Made by a program: the position numbers and the translations under genes
Source: Candidatus Nitrosoglobus terrae
GTDB taxonomy: Bacteria > Pseudomonadota > Gammaproteobacteria > Nitrosococcales > Nitrosococcaceae
Assembly (NCBI RefSeq): GCF_002356115.1
Contig: NZ_AP014836.1
Location: 1,481,001-1,545,000, forward strand
Direction: 5' to 3'
Length of the DNA: 64,000 nt
Shown here: positions 28,504 to 39,028 of the stretch, in pieces
Layout: each line of letters starts with the position of its first letter
How positions within the stretch are numbered: position 1 is the stretch's first letter
Notes under the pieces: model-generated
What the model was told of the DNA's origin: nothing
The model's database searches: none
The model's input: only the letters and a program-made list of their open reading frames with translations

Positions 28504-29778
28504 CTAGCTATTAAGTCCTGTCTCCTCTAGCCGCATGACCGCCTCTACAGTATGAAATGAGCCAAAAACGAGTACTCGATCCTCTGGCTGCGCTACCGCT
28601 AAGGCAGCCTGATAAGCTTCAGTGACCTTCTGATAAACACCCATTACTCTAATGGTATCACCCACCCGCTTAGCTAAGGCTTCTACCGATAATCCTCTAT
28701 CTCCTTCTAGTCCACCTAAAAACCAACCATGGATACTCTTCTCTAGGCTAGCCACTACTCCAGCTATATCTTTATCCGCTAGCATGCTAAAAACGGCATA
28801 AGTTTTTCCATGGCAGGGGGTTTTGGCTAGAGACTGGGCAAGGAATCGGGCACCATGAGGATTATGAGTCACATCAAATATTCGCGCTACTGAACCGGCG
28901 AGGCACTGAAAACGCCCCGGAAGATTCACGGATACTAACCCCGACCTAATAGCTGTTTCAGTTACTGGCAAACGATCCTTTACCAATTTAAGTACCATGA
29001 GCGCTGTCGCTGCATTCTGATATTGATAGATACCCTGCAAGCGAGGTCGAGGCAAATCAGTATATCGAGTAGTATCATTCCACCAAGACCAACCATCATC
29101 CATTACTCGATAGTGGAAATCGTAGCCTATTTTATACAATGGGGTAGATAATTTCTCGGCATGGGCTATCAAGCTTGTTGGAGGATCTAAATCACCACAC
29201 ACTGCGGGACAATGGGGGCGAAAGATCCCAGCTTTTTCAAAGCCGATAGCTTCTCGATCATGACCCAGCACATTGACATGGTCAATATCAACTGTGGTAA
29301 CCGCCGCAATATTTGCATCTAAGGCGTTTACAGCATCAAGGCGGCCTCCTAACCCTACTTCCAGTACGGCGACATCTAATGCCAATTGGTGAAAAATATC
29401 AATGGCGGCTAATGTACCAAACTCAAAATAAGTCAAGGAAATCTCTTTACGGGCACTATCAATGCGGGCAAAGGACTGGCAAATCACTTCATCTGCTAGC
29501 GCTCGCCCTTGCACTTTAATACGCTCGTTATAGCGCAGTAGATGGGGTGAGGTGTAGCTACCTACTCGATAACCTGCAGCCAGTAGGATAGCTTCGATCA
29601 TGGCCACTGTAGATCCCTTGCCATTAGTTCCAGCTACGGTTATTACTGGAAACGGCGGTTGATGAAGCGCCATTCGCTTAAGTACTGCCCCTGCCCGAAC
29701 TAGGCATGGATCAACTCTTGGCCAATGAGCGGTTTCTTGCCAAGCTAACCAATCCGAAAGCTGTGAAAATCGAGCCAT
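28504..29778 (-). CDS. folC: Folylpolyglutamate synthase / dihydrofolate synthase FolC
   Basis: Bifunctional Mur-ligase-type enzyme adding glutamate to dihydropteroate and then to folates. The 424-residue protein shows PVITVAGTNGKGSTVAMIEAI near residue 42 (P-loop), SYTSPHLLRYNERI, LEVGLGGRLDAVNA and DIDHVNVLGHDREAIGFEKAGI, then the C-terminal ligase domain (DVTHNPHGARFLA). It is the last gene of the trp-accD unit, 10 bases after accD, a normal accD-folC pairing. Confidence 0.97.
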   Translation of the reverse strand: MARFSQLSDWLAWQETAHWPRVDPCLVRAGAVLKRMALHQPPFPVITVAGTNGKGSTVAMIEAILLAAGYRVGSYTSPHLLRYNERIKVQGRALADEVICQSFARIDSARKEISLTYFEFGTLAAIDIFHQLALDVAVLEVGLGGRLDAVNALDANIAAVTTVDIDHVNVLGHDREAIGFEKAGIFRPHCPAVCGDLDPPTSLIAHAEKLSTPLYKIGYDFHYRVMDDGWSWWNDTTRYTDLPRPRLQGIYQYQNAATALMVLKLVKDRLPVTETAIRSGLVSVNLPGRFQCLAGSVARIFDVTHNPHGARFLAQSLAKTPCHGKTYAVFSMLADKDIAGVVASLEKSIHGWFLGGLEGDRGLSVEALAKRVGDTIRVMGVYQKVTEAYQAALAVAQPEDRVLVFGSFHTVEAVMRLEETGLNS

Positions 29779-29788
29779 TTTGATAGGC

Positions 29789-30649
29789 TCATAGAGAAGA
29801 TTTATGGGTTAATATGGCCAATAAATTAGCTATACAGTGGGAAAGCTCTCGCCGATCAACAATCATATCAATTGCGCCGTGATCGAGTAGAAATTCACTG
29901 CGCTGAAAACCTTCAGGTAACTTTTCACGTACTGTCTGGGCAATCACTCGAGGGCCTGCAAAACCAATCAAGGCACCTGGCTCAGCAATATTAATATCTC
30001 CTAACATCGCTAAGCTAGCGCTTACGCCCCCCATCGTAGGATCAGTCAGTACCGAAACAAAGGGCAGCCCTTGCTTACTAAAACGAGCAAGCGCGGCACT
30101 AGTTTTACTCATCTGCATTAGTGAAAATAGTCCTTCTTGCATTCTCGCCCCACCACTAGCAGAGAAACACACTATCGGAACCCGGCGCTCAATAGCCGCT
30201 TCTACACCTCGAACAAAACGCTCACCCACTACTGAACCCATAGAACCGCCCATAAAATTAAACTCAAAGGCAGCCGTAATAATCTGTAGCCCCTTTACTT
30301 GGCCTTCTACTACGATAAGCGAATCGTTCTCTTGGGAGGCTTTTTGAGATTGAGCTAATCGATCCTTATATTTTTTACTATCCTTAAATTTAAGCGCATC
30401 AATAGGCTGTAAATTAGCTCCAATTTCCTCTTGACTCCCCTGATCCAAAAATATCGCTAAGCGTCGACGAGCATTGATTCGTCTATGGGTACCACACTTA
30501 TGGCACACATCCATATTACGCTCTAGTTCTGCTCGATAGAGGATCGCATCACAAACATTGCATTTAATCCACAGCCCCTCCGGTACCGATTTGCGCTTAG
30601 GTCCTTCAGTACGAATCTTAGAGGGGAGAAGTTTTCTAAACCAGCTCAT
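29789..30649 (-). CDS. accD: Acetyl-CoA carboxylase carboxyltransferase subunit beta
   Basis: The beta subunit transfers carboxyl from carboxybiotin to acetyl-CoA in the first step of fatty acid synthesis, with AccA as partner. The 286-residue protein has the N-terminal zinc ribbon with Cys30, Cys33, Cys49 and Cys52 (CNVC...CHKC) and the crotonase-like core ([54 protein letters not shown]). It stands between trpA and folC, 19 and 10 bases away respectively. Confidence 0.98.
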   Translation of the reverse strand: MSWFRKLLPSKIRTEGPKRKSVPEGLWIKCNVCDAILYRAELERNMDVCHKCGTHRRINARRRLAIFLDQGSQEEIGANLQPIDALKFKDSKKYKDRLAQSQKASQENDSLIVVEGQVKGLQIITAAFEFNFMGGSMGSVVGERFVRGVEAAIERRVPIVCFSASGGARMQEGLFSLMQMSKTSAALARFSKQGLPFVSVLTDPTMGGVSASLAMLGDINIAEPGALIGFAGPRVIAQTVREKLPEGFQRSEFLLDHGAIDMIVDRRELSHCIANLLAILTHKSSL

Positions 30650-30668
30650 AGATTTGGATTATTCTTGA

Positions 30669-31481
30669 TTAATTAACCCTTGCATCAATAGCTTTACGCA
30701 TAGCCGATAACAAAGCGCCCACCTCTCTTGGAATCACCTCTGGTGTATCTTGGTATTGCTCAATACCCTTAACTAATGCACTCCCCACTACTACGGCATC
30801 AGCAACAGCAGCTATTTTAGCTGCGGACTGAGCATCTTGGATACCAAAACCAACCCCTACTGGAATACGGGTATAACGTTGAATCATTCGTACACGCTTA
30901 CCCACATCCTCTACATTTATGGTATTGGCACCCGTGACTCCCTTTAAAGAGACGTAGTATACAAAACCACTTCCCCAAGCACATATTTTCTCAATACGCT
31001 CAGGGGAGCTAGTGGGTGCTAACAAAAAAATAGGATCCAGCCCTTGAGTTTTATAGGCTTCAACAAATGGCTCAGCCTCCTCAAGCGGCATATCCACCGT
31101 AAGAACGCCATCTACTCCCTGAGCAACTGCTTGCTTAGCAAAGGTTGGATACCCCATAATTTCAATAGGATTCAAGTAACCCATTAAAACCACAGGGGTA
31201 ATGTTATCCCTTTGCCGAAATTCAGCCACCATAGCCAATACATCCGTTAAAGAGGTCCCTGAAGCAAGAGCGCGTTCACAGGCTTTTTGAATTACTGGAC
31301 CATCAGCCATAGGATCAGAAAAAGGAACGCCAAGTTCTAAGATATCAGCCCCTGCTGTAACCAAAGCATGCATTAAAGAGACAGTTACCGCTGGTTTTGG
31401 ATCGCCAGCAGTAATATACGGAATAAGGGCTTTTCGCCCTTGCTGACGAAGAGTAATAAAACAAGTGGCAATTCGGCTCAC
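30669..31481 (-). CDS. trpA: Tryptophan synthase alpha subunit
   Basis: Cleaves indole-3-glycerol phosphate to indole, channelled to TrpB. The 270-residue TIM barrel has [12 protein letters not shown], the catalytic Glu in [26 protein letters not shown] and [11 protein letters not shown], with the phosphate loop [10 protein letters not shown]. The start is GTG: its first four bases GTGA overlap the trpB stop codon TGA, so it is translationally coupled to trpB. Confidence 0.97.
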   Translation of the reverse strand: MSRIATCFITLRQQGRKALIPYITAGDPKPAVTVSLMHALVTAGADILELGVPFSDPMADGPVIQKACERALASGTSLTDVLAMVAEFRQRDNITPVVLMGYLNPIEIMGYPTFAKQAVAQGVDGVLTVDMPLEEAEPFVEAYKTQGLDPIFLLAPTSSPERIEKICAWGSGFVYYVSLKGVTGANTINVEDVGKRVRMIQRYTRIPVGVGFGIQDAQSAAKIAAVADAVVVGSALVKGIEQYQDTPEVIPREVGALLSAMRKAIDARVN

Positions 31482-32710
31482 AATGAGATCTCCATTATTC
31501 TAGCAACTATATTAATATCTTTATCACCTCGTCCAGATAAGTTAATAACAATCGTCTGATCTCGATCTAAAGTTGGCGCTAGAGTCATCCCATAAGCTAA
31601 GGCATGGCTACTTTCTAAAGCCGGGATAATACCTTCATTTTGAGTTAAAGTATGAAAAGCAGCTAAAGCTTCTGTATCTGTAATCGCCACATAAGTAGCA
31701 CGCCCAGAGTCCTTTAACCACGCGTGCTCTGGTCCTACGCCAGGGTAATCAAGCCCAGCAGATATAGAATAAGTATCTACAATCTGGCCATGGCTATCTT
31801 CTATCAAATAAGTCCGATTTCCATGGAGAACTCCGGGTCTACCAGCACATAAAGATGCCGCATGCTTCCCAGTTTCTAGCCCATGTCCTGCCGCTTCTAC
31901 CCCGTAAAGGGCTACCTGCTCATCCTTAAAAAAAGGATAAAATAAACCAATGGCATTAGATCCACCGCCTACACAAGCTACTAATGCATCGGGAAGAGAT
32001 CCTGTTTGTTCTAAAATCTGCGATCTAGTCTCTCGCCCAATAATCGCCTGAAAATCCCGAACCATTACTGGATAAGGATGGGGCCCAGCTACAGTCCCAA
32101 TCACATAAAAAGTATCATCCACATGGGTAACCCAATCCCGCATTGCCTCATTCAAAGCATCCTTTAAAGTTTTAGAACCAGATGTTACAGGAATCACTTC
32201 TGCCCCTAATAGGCGCATACGATAGACATTAGGGGCTTGTCGCTCCACATCTTCAGCCCCCATATAAACAATACACTTCATTCCTAAACGGGCAGCTACT
32301 GTAGCAGTGGCTACCCCATGTTGCCCAGCCCCCGTCTCAGCAATTAACCGTGTTTTTCCCATGCGTTGGGCTAATAATGCCTGACCCACGGTATTATTAA
32401 TTTTATGCGCCCCAGTATGATTAAGATCTTCTCGTTTTAGGAAAATACGTGCTCCGCCCAGTTGCTCACTTAGGCGCTTAGCAAAATATAATGGGGTTGG
32501 TCGCCCAACATAATAAGCAAGATCAGCCTGTAATTCGGCCTGAAAAGCTGGATCATCTCGATAACGTTCATAAGCCTGACGAAGCTCTTCAATAGGCTCC
32601 ATTAAGGTTTCGGCCACGAAACGGCCGCCATAGGGACCAAAATGGCCGTTCTTGTCAGGCATTTGATCGTAATCTCTAGCAGCTGCTAGACTCTGAGATT
32701 TAATAGACAC
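31478..32710 (-). CDS. trpB: Tryptophan synthase beta subunit
   Basis: PLP enzyme condensing indole with serine. The pyridoxal lysine is in [34 protein letters not shown] and [13 protein letters not shown] follow. The open frame extends upstream to 32749 but I choose GTG at 32710 (410 residues): GAGGTG lies six bases before it, the product then begins [17 protein letters not shown], and the overlap with trpF falls to 11 bases. The methionine at 32662 is a further alternative. It overlaps trpA by four bases. Confidence 0.95.
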   Translation of the reverse strand: MSIKSQSLAAARDYDQMPDKNGHFGPYGGRFVAETLMEPIEELRQAYERYRDDPAFQAELQADLAYYVGRPTPLYFAKRLSEQLGGARIFLKREDLNHTGAHKINNTVGQALLAQRMGKTRLIAETGAGQHGVATATVAARLGMKCIVYMGAEDVERQAPNVYRMRLLGAEVIPVTSGSKTLKDALNEAMRDWVTHVDDTFYVIGTVAGPHPYPVMVRDFQAIIGRETRSQILEQTGSLPDALVACVGGGSNAIGLFYPFFKDEQVALYGVEAAGHGLETGKHAASLCAGRPGVLHGNRTYLIEDSHGQIVDTYSISAGLDYPGVGPEHAWLKDSGRATYVAITDTEALAAFHTLTQNEGIIPALESSHALAYGMTLAPTLDRDQTIVINLSGRGDKDINIVARIMEISL

Positions 32711-33320
32711 TATATACACCTCGCATAAAGGCCGCCATCTTTGCGGCATCTTTCACGCCTTTACTCTGCTCAACCCCACCACTCACATCTACCGCATAGG
32801 GTCGTACCTTCATTATTGCTTGAGTTACATTCTCAGAACTTAACCCTCCAGCTAAAATAATTGCCTTGGGAAAATCTTTAGGAATACGATTCCAATCAAA
32901 TACCTGCCCTGTTCCTCCAGGTACTCCTATCTGATAGGTATCTAACAATAAAGCTGAAGCATTTTTATAAACTTGAGCCAATTGCAAAAGATCAACACCT
33001 GTTATCATCCGTATCGCTTTAATATAGGGCTTATTATAGCGACTACATTCTTCAGGAGACTCATCCCCATGGAATTGTAGGGTATCAATAGCCACCATAT
33101 CCAGCACCTCTTGAATATAACTCATGGTAGCATCCACAAATAATCCAACTACAGTTATAAAAGGTGGCAACGCCTTCACAATCTGGCAGGCTTGCTGAAG
33201 ATTAACTGCCCGTGGACTCTGAGGATAAAATACCAAGCCAATGGCATCAGCTCCTAAAATAGCCGCATGGACTGCATCCTCATGACGAGTGATACCGCAA
33301 AATTTTACTCGAATACGCAT
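32700..33320 (-). CDS. trpF: Phosphoribosylanthranilate isomerase
   Basis: Amadori rearrangement of phosphoribosylanthranilate in tryptophan synthesis. The 206-residue TIM barrel shows [15 protein letters not shown] with the catalytic Cys, [24 protein letters not shown], a catalytic Asp in [29 protein letters not shown] and AVDVSGGVE. It is 12 bases downstream of truA and overlaps trpB by 11 bases, forming trpF-trpB-trpA. The other trp genes are not in the window. Confidence 0.97.
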   Translation of the reverse strand: MRIRVKFCGITRHEDAVHAAILGADAIGLVFYPQSPRAVNLQQACQIVKALPPFITVVGLFVDATMSYIQEVLDMVAIDTLQFHGDESPEECSRYNKPYIKAIRMITGVDLLQLAQVYKNASALLLDTYQIGVPGGTGQVFDWNRIPKDFPKAIILAGGLSSENVTQAIMKVRPYAVDVSGGVEQSKGVKDAAKMAAFMRGVYSVY

Positions 33321-33332
33321 TATCGAGGAAGT

Positions 33333-34115
33333 CTACCAAATAACGGCAGGAGCTGAAAACCTAGGAAGGTTAAAACGATCTGGATAATCCACTCCGAGTA
33401 AGTATAAACCATCAGGGGGAGCAGTGATACCTCCCAAGGATCGACACTGAGCCTGTAAAACCTCTGCTGCCCAATAGGGCGGTTGATCTCCCTTTCCAAT
33501 AGTCATTAGTACCCCAGCAATATTACGTACCATGTGATGGAGAAAGCCATTTGCTGAGATATCAATGATTATACAGTCTACTTGCTGAGTAACCTCTAAA
33601 CGATATACATTTCTTATTGGGCTTTTAGCCTGGCAAGCTGTAGCCCGAAAAGAGGAAAAATTATGCTCACCTATTAAATAACCTCCAGCCTCTCTCATCT
33701 TTGAGGCCGTTAATGGGTGGCAATACCAAGTCATACGCCGGTGCTTGATAGCCGATCGTATTCTTCGATTAAAGATAATATACCGATAATGTCGTACTAT
33801 TGCTGAAAATCGGGCATGAAAACTTTTATCGACAGGCCGAGCCCATAAAACAGCCACATCTGGCGGCAAATTAGCATTGCATCCAAATATCCAGCTATGG
33901 GATGAACGGGTAGCAATCGTATCGAAATGAATGACTTGAGCAGCGGCATGCACCCCCGTATCCGTACGCCCCGCTGCGATAATTGTGACTGGATGATTAG
34001 CAACTTTAGAAACAGCTTGCTCTAATATCGTCTGAACCGTACGTACACCTTCGTGTTGCGTTTGCCATCCACAAAAATTAGAACCTTCATACTCAACACC
34101 CAATGCAACTCTCAT
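33333..34115 (-). CDS. truA: tRNA pseudouridine(38-40) synthase TruA
   Basis: Converts uridines 38-40 in the anticodon arm to pseudouridine. The 260-residue protein has ALGVEYEGSNFCGWQTQ, the catalytic Asp in AAGRTDTGVHAAAQVIHF, FHARFSAIVRHYRYII and FLHHMVRNIAGVLMTIGKG. It lies between fimV and trpF in the order common in Pseudomonas and Chromatiales. Confidence 0.97.
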   Translation of the reverse strand: MRVALGVEYEGSNFCGWQTQHEGVRTVQTILEQAVSKVANHPVTIIAAGRTDTGVHAAAQVIHFDTIATRSSHSWIFGCNANLPPDVAVLWARPVDKSFHARFSAIVRHYRYIIFNRRIRSAIKHRRMTWYCHPLTASKMREAGGYLIGEHNFSSFRATACQAKSPIRNVYRLEVTQQVDCIIIDISANGFLHHMVRNIAGVLMTIGKGDQPPYWAAEVLQAQCRSLGGITAPPDGLYLLGVDYPDRFNLPRFSAPAVIW

Positions 34116-34209
34116 AAAGTAAGATCATGGAAAGCAAACCCCTGTAACTCAACCGTATATCTACCTAAAGCTACAAATAAACTAAGAGGGGTAAGTTTAA
34201 CTTCAATGC

Positions 34210-36366
34210 TCAAGAGGCCTTCGCTAGCTTAACAAGCAGTTCTTTCCCAATATTTTGCTGCTCTTCATTACCAGCTGCAATTACTTCTTGTAAAATATTC
34301 GATGCCCCTTGAGTGTCATTCATATCTATATAGGCACGAGCTAAATTCAGCTTAATTTCTATTTCATCTAGATCCTTTATTAATGCCTGACCTGGAAAAT
34401 AAGGCTTTTCTGGCTCACTACCCGTCTCCATAACATCTATATTCACAGAATCAGCCTCTTGGGACTCTTGTTGAAACTCTTCTAGCTTTAGTAAGGAAAA
34501 AGGAGGATCAACCGAGATAAATGATTCCTTTTCTACCTCTAGTTTCTCTTTCTCGCCCTGATTAACAACTTCTTCTTTCCTAACTGGAACATCATATTTA
34601 ATTATCCCCTCTCCACTAAGTGTAATTTCTAATGTCTCATTATCTGGCTCAGCTATCTGCACCCCTATAAGACTTCCTTCAGTATCAGGAAGAGGCGCTA
34701 TGCTCTCTTCATTAAATACTACCCGTGGGAAAATTACGTTTGATGGAGGTTCACTAGAGGCTACCTCCAATTTTTGAAGAGATCCCTTATCATTTTGCGG
34801 TATATTTTCAGATACCCAACGGCGAGGACTGAGAATATTACCTTTTCTCACCAATTTCACTCGTATTGAATCTGTTAGCTTCTCTAAAGCCACCTTGATA
34901 TTTTCAGCTACGCTAAGGGGCGGATGAATAGCTAAATCGTGAGTAGACTCTCTACTAGTAGCTGCTGTATAAACTTCCCTCTGCATTGTTGGGTTTACTA
35001 TCTTTTTACTTATTTCCCCATGATGATCTGTAGCTGGCTCGCTCCAATTTACCTCTTTATTAACCTCAGACTTAAGGGCTTTACGCTGGCGCACATGTCT
35101 AATTATTATTAATAAAAACAATATACTGATTCCACTGCTGAGTAGCGGTAAATTGATTGAAGTTATAATACGATTAAATATACTTTCAAGATCACGCTCA
35201 TTCCTTTTAGATTCCGGTATTAGGTTTGCATTTGTCTTTGCCAAAGAGGATAAATCAGAGCCCGCGCTAGAAAATTTTTGATTAACAGCAGGAGGATCAG
35301 CCAATTCATCCTTACTTAACAAAAGATTCTGCAACAAGCTCACCTGCTGTTCCATTTCTTGGAGGCGGGTTTGCATCTTTTCATTTTCTTGTACCCAATT
35401 ATTAAGCGCCTCATTTATCTGTAGTAATTGGATTTGCAAATCAGCAACGCTATCCTCGTTTATTTCTGGCATTGTTTCTTGCTGAAGATCTTCACTTTCA
35501 TCCGCTAAAATCTTAGCCTCATCCTTACCTAAAACATCCTTTTCTTTTAATTCTTCCAACGTAGCGAACTGGGTATCGTTACTTAATTTTCTATTGCTAC
35601 TTAAGGATTCCCAAATCTGGTTTTGCTGCTGTACTTGATAGATGGCCTCTGCCGTAGAAGTAAGCTTTAATACTTCATCTTCTGTCGGTACATTAAGCAT
35701 TTCTCCGGCTTTTAAACCATTAATATTATTATGTATAAATACGCTTGGGTTAGCCCTTTGCAACCCGATCATCATTTGCTGTAGGCTAACAGAAGGTCTA
35801 GATTGTAGTAAGCGCTGGGCTATCAATGACAAGGTATCCACCGGCTTTACTGGTCCATAGCTAGAAAGGGTTACTTTAGGCTTTGAAGTATTTACTGTCT
35901 TGATATCACCGTTATCATTCGCCTCTAGATCGCTCATAGCAAAGACCAGCTGTTCTTCAGGAATAGGAAGATCAAAGAGTACAGTGTACTCACGTAGTAA
36001 GCGCCCTCTAGGCCAAACGACAGCGGCTAAAAAATTAAGGAAAGGATCTTGAATAAGATCTTGCGAGCTTACTTCTATCGTAGCTTCACCCGTATCTTTA
36101 TGTACTAAGTGAAAATGTAGCTTATTGCTCAACACCGGAGCCCGATCAATCCCCGCCTGCAGAAACTCTTCACTTGAGGCTAGCCCTATCTGGATATTTT
36201 CTAAAGGTATCTGGCCTATGCTTCGTAACGTGATTTCTGCCCTAAGCGGTTGATTAAATTTAGACTTAATCTCAATTTCCCCTAACTCCAAAGAATGGCT
36301 TCTTTGTGATAAGAGGATTATTAACAGCCCTGCCGTCAACAAGCTAGTATTTCTTATTTTTTTCAC
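34210..36366 (-). CDS. fimV: FimV-like inner-membrane peptidoglycan-binding protein
   Basis: FimV organises type IV pili and polar assemblies in related bacteria. The 718-residue protein has a signal peptide, the FimV N-terminal domain (LELGEIEIKSKFNQPLRAEI), a LysM-like segment (PVDTLSLIAQRLLQSRPSVSLQQMM), a coiled coil near residues 310-350, one transmembrane helix (SINLPLLSSGISILFLLIII, residues 400-420), a long acidic cytoplasmic region and a C-terminal TPR-like domain (LDEIEIKLNLARAYIDMND). It is shorter than Pseudomonas FimV. Its place before truA matches the usual order. Confidence 0.9.
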   Translation of the reverse strand: MKKIRNTSLLTAGLLIILLSQRSHSLELGEIEIKSKFNQPLRAEITLRSIGQIPLENIQIGLASSEEFLQAGIDRAPVLSNKLHFHLVHKDTGEATIEVSSQDLIQDPFLNFLAAVVWPRGRLLREYTVLFDLPIPEEQLVFAMSDLEANDNGDIKTVNTSKPKVTLSSYGPVKPVDTLSLIAQRLLQSRPSVSLQQMMIGLQRANPSVFIHNNINGLKAGEMLNVPTEDEVLKLTSTAEAIYQVQQQNQIWESLSSNRKLSNDTQFATLEELKEKDVLGKDEAKILADESEDLQQETMPEINEDSVADLQIQLLQINEALNNWVQENEKMQTRLQEMEQQVSLLQNLLLSKDELADPPAVNQKFSSAGSDLSSLAKTNANLIPESKRNERDLESIFNRIITSINLPLLSSGISILFLLIIIRHVRQRKALKSEVNKEVNWSEPATDHHGEISKKIVNPTMQREVYTAATSRESTHDLAIHPPLSVAENIKVALEKLTDSIRVKLVRKGNILSPRRWVSENIPQNDKGSLQKLEVASSEPPSNVIFPRVVFNEESIAPLPDTEGSLIGVQIAEPDNETLEITLSGEGIIKYDVPVRKEEVVNQGEKEKLEVEKESFISVDPPFSLLKLEEFQQESQEADSVNIDVMETGSEPEKPYFPGQALIKDLDEIEIKLNLARAYIDMNDTQGASNILQEVIAAGNEEQQNIGKELLVKLAKAS

Positions 36367-36440
36367 TGCCTATTTACGCTTAACCTATCAATGAAGGAAG
36401 CTATGGGATTAATTTACGGTCATAAGGTTAAGCGATCCAC

Positions 36441-37541
36441 TTATGCAGGTAGGCATGGATAGTCAATATAGCCTTCTTCGTCACCGCCATACCAACCAAT
36501 TGAGCGAGGCTCATTATAAGGGCCGCTTTGTTGAATCCGTTCAGGTAAATCAGGGTTAGCTAAAAATAGTCGCCCAAAAGAGATAAGGTCAAAAGTGCCT
36601 CTTTCAATATAATCCCTTGCTGCCTCAGGCGTTATATAACCATTGCCTATCAGAAGGCCTCGATAATTCGGTTTAATCATCTCTAATAACTGTGGCATAT
36701 CCCCCGATACCCTGTCCCAAGAATTGGCATCAGCAAGGTGAATATAAAGCACACCAAGCTCATCTAGCATCTTGGCCACCGCACTATACGTATCCGCTGG
36801 ATTAGGATCGAGGGCATTATTATAGGCGGCGGTTGGTGAAAGGCGGACACCCACACGGTGCGCCCCTATAGCACTGATAACCGCTTCCGTAATACGCCGT
36901 AGAAAACGTAAGCGATTTTGCACATTGCCGCCGTAGGCATCCTCACGGCGATTGACCATTGGTGATAAAAACTGCTGTATCAGGTAGCCGTTAGCCCCAT
37001 GAAACTCCACACCATCCATCCCCGCACGAATAGCGTTGACAGCAGCTATACGGTACTCTTCAATAGTGGTTTCAATCTCAGTTAGAGTCATCTCCCGTGA
37101 TGGGCTGGCGGCAATTCGGGTGTAATTGCCATTGGCAAGCTGACCCCAAACATTTAAAGTGTCTAGATCATCATTTACGCCAGAAGGCGACAAGGGAGGC
37201 TGACCATTTAGAATAGCCTGCGAACCTGCACGACCACCATGCCAAAGCTGCATAAAGATTCGCCCTCCTTGTTTATGCACTTCGTTAGTGATGGCCTGCC
37301 AACCCCGCACCTGATCTTCGCTGTAGATTCCAGGTGCTTTCTCAAACGCGCACGATCTTGGAGAAACGTTAGTTGCTTCCGTGATTAACAGGCCGGCAGA
37401 AGCCCGCTGTCCATAGTAGCGGATACTCATCGGAGCCGGAACATCCCCTGCCTGAGCGCGACTTCGAGTCATCGCGGCAAGAACAATGCGATTAGGTAGG
37501 GTCAGCTCACCTAATTTCAAGCTATCGAATAATTTGGGCAT
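36441..37541 (-). CDS. Old yellow enzyme-family alkene reductase
   Basis: A 366-residue FMN-dependent reductase of the NemA/XenB type that reduces activated C=C bonds, N-ethylmaleimide or nitro-compounds with NAD(P)H. The TIM barrel shows NRIVLAAMTRSRA, LLITEATNVSPRS, FMQLWHGGRAG, GVEFHGANGYLIQQFLSP with the paired His/Asn, VGVRLSPTAAYN and LISFGRLFLANPDL. It is inserted between fimV and asd, where many relatives have no gene; a 47-base gap separates it from asd. Confidence 0.92.
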   Translation of the reverse strand: MPKLFDSLKLGELTLPNRIVLAAMTRSRAQAGDVPAPMSIRYYGQRASAGLLITEATNVSPRSCAFEKAPGIYSEDQVRGWQAITNEVHKQGGRIFMQLWHGGRAGSQAILNGQPPLSPSGVNDDLDTLNVWGQLANGNYTRIAASPSREMTLTEIETTIEEYRIAAVNAIRAGMDGVEFHGANGYLIQQFLSPMVNRREDAYGGNVQNRLRFLRRITEAVISAIGAHRVGVRLSPTAAYNNALDPNPADTYSAVAKMLDELGVLYIHLADANSWDRVSGDMPQLLEMIKPNYRGLLIGNGYITPEAARDYIERGTFDLISFGRLFLANPDLPERIQQSGPYNEPRSIGWYGGDEEGYIDYPCLPA

Positions 37542-37588
37542 GGAAACTCCTTCAAGAATTTAGGAATGGATTTTTGCTGCTCATGTTA

Positions 37589-38611
37589 CTATAGATAATT
37601 CCTAATAAGCAGTTCTGCAATTTGAATACTATTCAAAGCCGCCCCTTTGCGAACGTTATCGGCCACGATCCATAAATCTATACCCCTAGGGTGGGAAATA
37701 TCTTCCCGGATACGGCCTACGAAAACTAAGTCCTTACCTGATGCCTCCGTTACTGCAGTAGGATATCCCCCATTCTCGCGCTCATCCAAAACCAAAACCC
37801 CAGGTGAGTTCTGTAGCAGTGATCGCACTTCAGCCGCTGTAATCTTGGTCTTAGTTTCCAAGTGCACCGCCTCAGAATGGCCATAAAAAACCGGTACCCG
37901 GACTGCCGTTGGGTTCACCAGAATAGAATTATCCTCAAGGATTTTTTGCGTTTCCCAGACCATTTTCATCTCTTCACGGGTATAGCCATTGTCTTGGAAA
38001 GAATCGATGTGGGGCAATACATTAAAGGCAATCTGCTTGGGGTAAGCTTTAGTCGAGACAGGGCGACCATTCAGTAAGGCGGAGGTTTGCATAGCCAGCT
38101 CCTCGATGGCTTCTTTACCGGTACCCGAGACCGCCTGATAAGTAGCCACATTAATTCGCTCAATACCAACGGCATCATGGATGGGCTTTAAGGCCACTAA
38201 CATTTGAATCGTGGAGCAATTTGGATTAGCAATAATCCCGTGGGTTTTATAGTCTGCAATGGCTTGGGGATTAACCTCCGGAACCACTAGAGGGATATCA
38301 TCGTCATAGCGGAATTGAGAAGTGTTATCAACAACAACACAACCGGCAGCAGTCGCTTTAGGCGCATATTTCGCGGAGATTTCTGCCCCTGCAGAAAATA
38401 ACCCAATCTGAGCCTTAGAAAAATCAAAGTCAGCTAGGTTTTCTACCGCTATTTTTTGGCGACCGAATGCTATTTCTTCACCGGCAGAGCGCTCACTTGC
38501 TAAAGGATATACCTTGTTTACTGGGAAATCTCGCTGCTTCAAGATCTCCATAATAGACTGCCCAACAGCTCCAGTGGCTCCAACAACTGCTACATCAAAT
38601 GTTCTACTCAT
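37589..38611 (-). CDS. asd: Aspartate-semialdehyde dehydrogenase
   Basis: Reduces aspartyl phosphate to the semialdehyde, the branch point to lysine, threonine, methionine and diaminopimelate. The 340-residue protein shows VAVVGATGAVGQSIMEIL (NADP fold), IANPNCSTIQMLVALKP with the catalytic Cys, TYQAVSGTGKEAIEEL, and RVPVFYGHSEAVHLET. It is of the 340-residue type seen in Pseudomonas asd2 and many beta/gammaproteobacteria. In the usual order it follows leuB; here a broken sulfatase gene lies between. Confidence 0.97.
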   Translation of the reverse strand: MSRTFDVAVVGATGAVGQSIMEILKQRDFPVNKVYPLASERSAGEEIAFGRQKIAVENLADFDFSKAQIGLFSAGAEISAKYAPKATAAGCVVVDNTSQFRYDDDIPLVVPEVNPQAIADYKTHGIIANPNCSTIQMLVALKPIHDAVGIERINVATYQAVSGTGKEAIEELAMQTSALLNGRPVSTKAYPKQIAFNVLPHIDSFQDNGYTREEMKMVWETQKILEDNSILVNPTAVRVPVFYGHSEAVHLETKTKITAAEVRSLLQNSPGVLVLDERENGGYPTAVTEASGKDLVFVGRIREDISHPRGIDLWIVADNVRKGAALNSIQIAELLIRNYL

Positions 38612-39028
38612 AGTAAAACTCCGTTTTTAAGTTAATATCAGGAAACGCTTTCCTAATAGATATTCCTATAGGGAAGACAGCGATGTTTCTACTAAATGAT
38701 CTGTTGATTATAGAGAGAATTCTATTACGATGACGGGATGTTAATTTGCTTATGATTAGATTTAGATTAAAGTACCCAGAAGAATACTGAAAATTATGGC
38801 TATATGGTAGAGGATCTCCCTGGTTCTCCCCAAGCTTATCTATCCTTCTGATATAAAATTAATCAATGATGATTCTACTCAGCCTACCCCTAACCCCTAT
38901 TACTTATTTTACTCTCCCTCGGCAGGGCATGGCTTAGCGAGCAGGGCAGCTTAGCCTCAGTAGGATGCAACGGATGTCTTATCCTCCCTACGATACAGCA
39001 TGATCTTGTTTTACTGGCTGTATTTCTT
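38612..39028. other. 417-base divergent intergenic region
   Basis: This holds the asd promoter side and the 5' flank of the broken sulfatase gene. A second frame starting with ATG at 39000 encodes MILFYWLYFLWLLFYGL, a typical membrane N-terminus, and closes shortly after 39065. It could be the original sulfatase start, which would imply an early frameshift into the frame that begins at 39029. I see no RNA gene. Confidence 0.35.
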
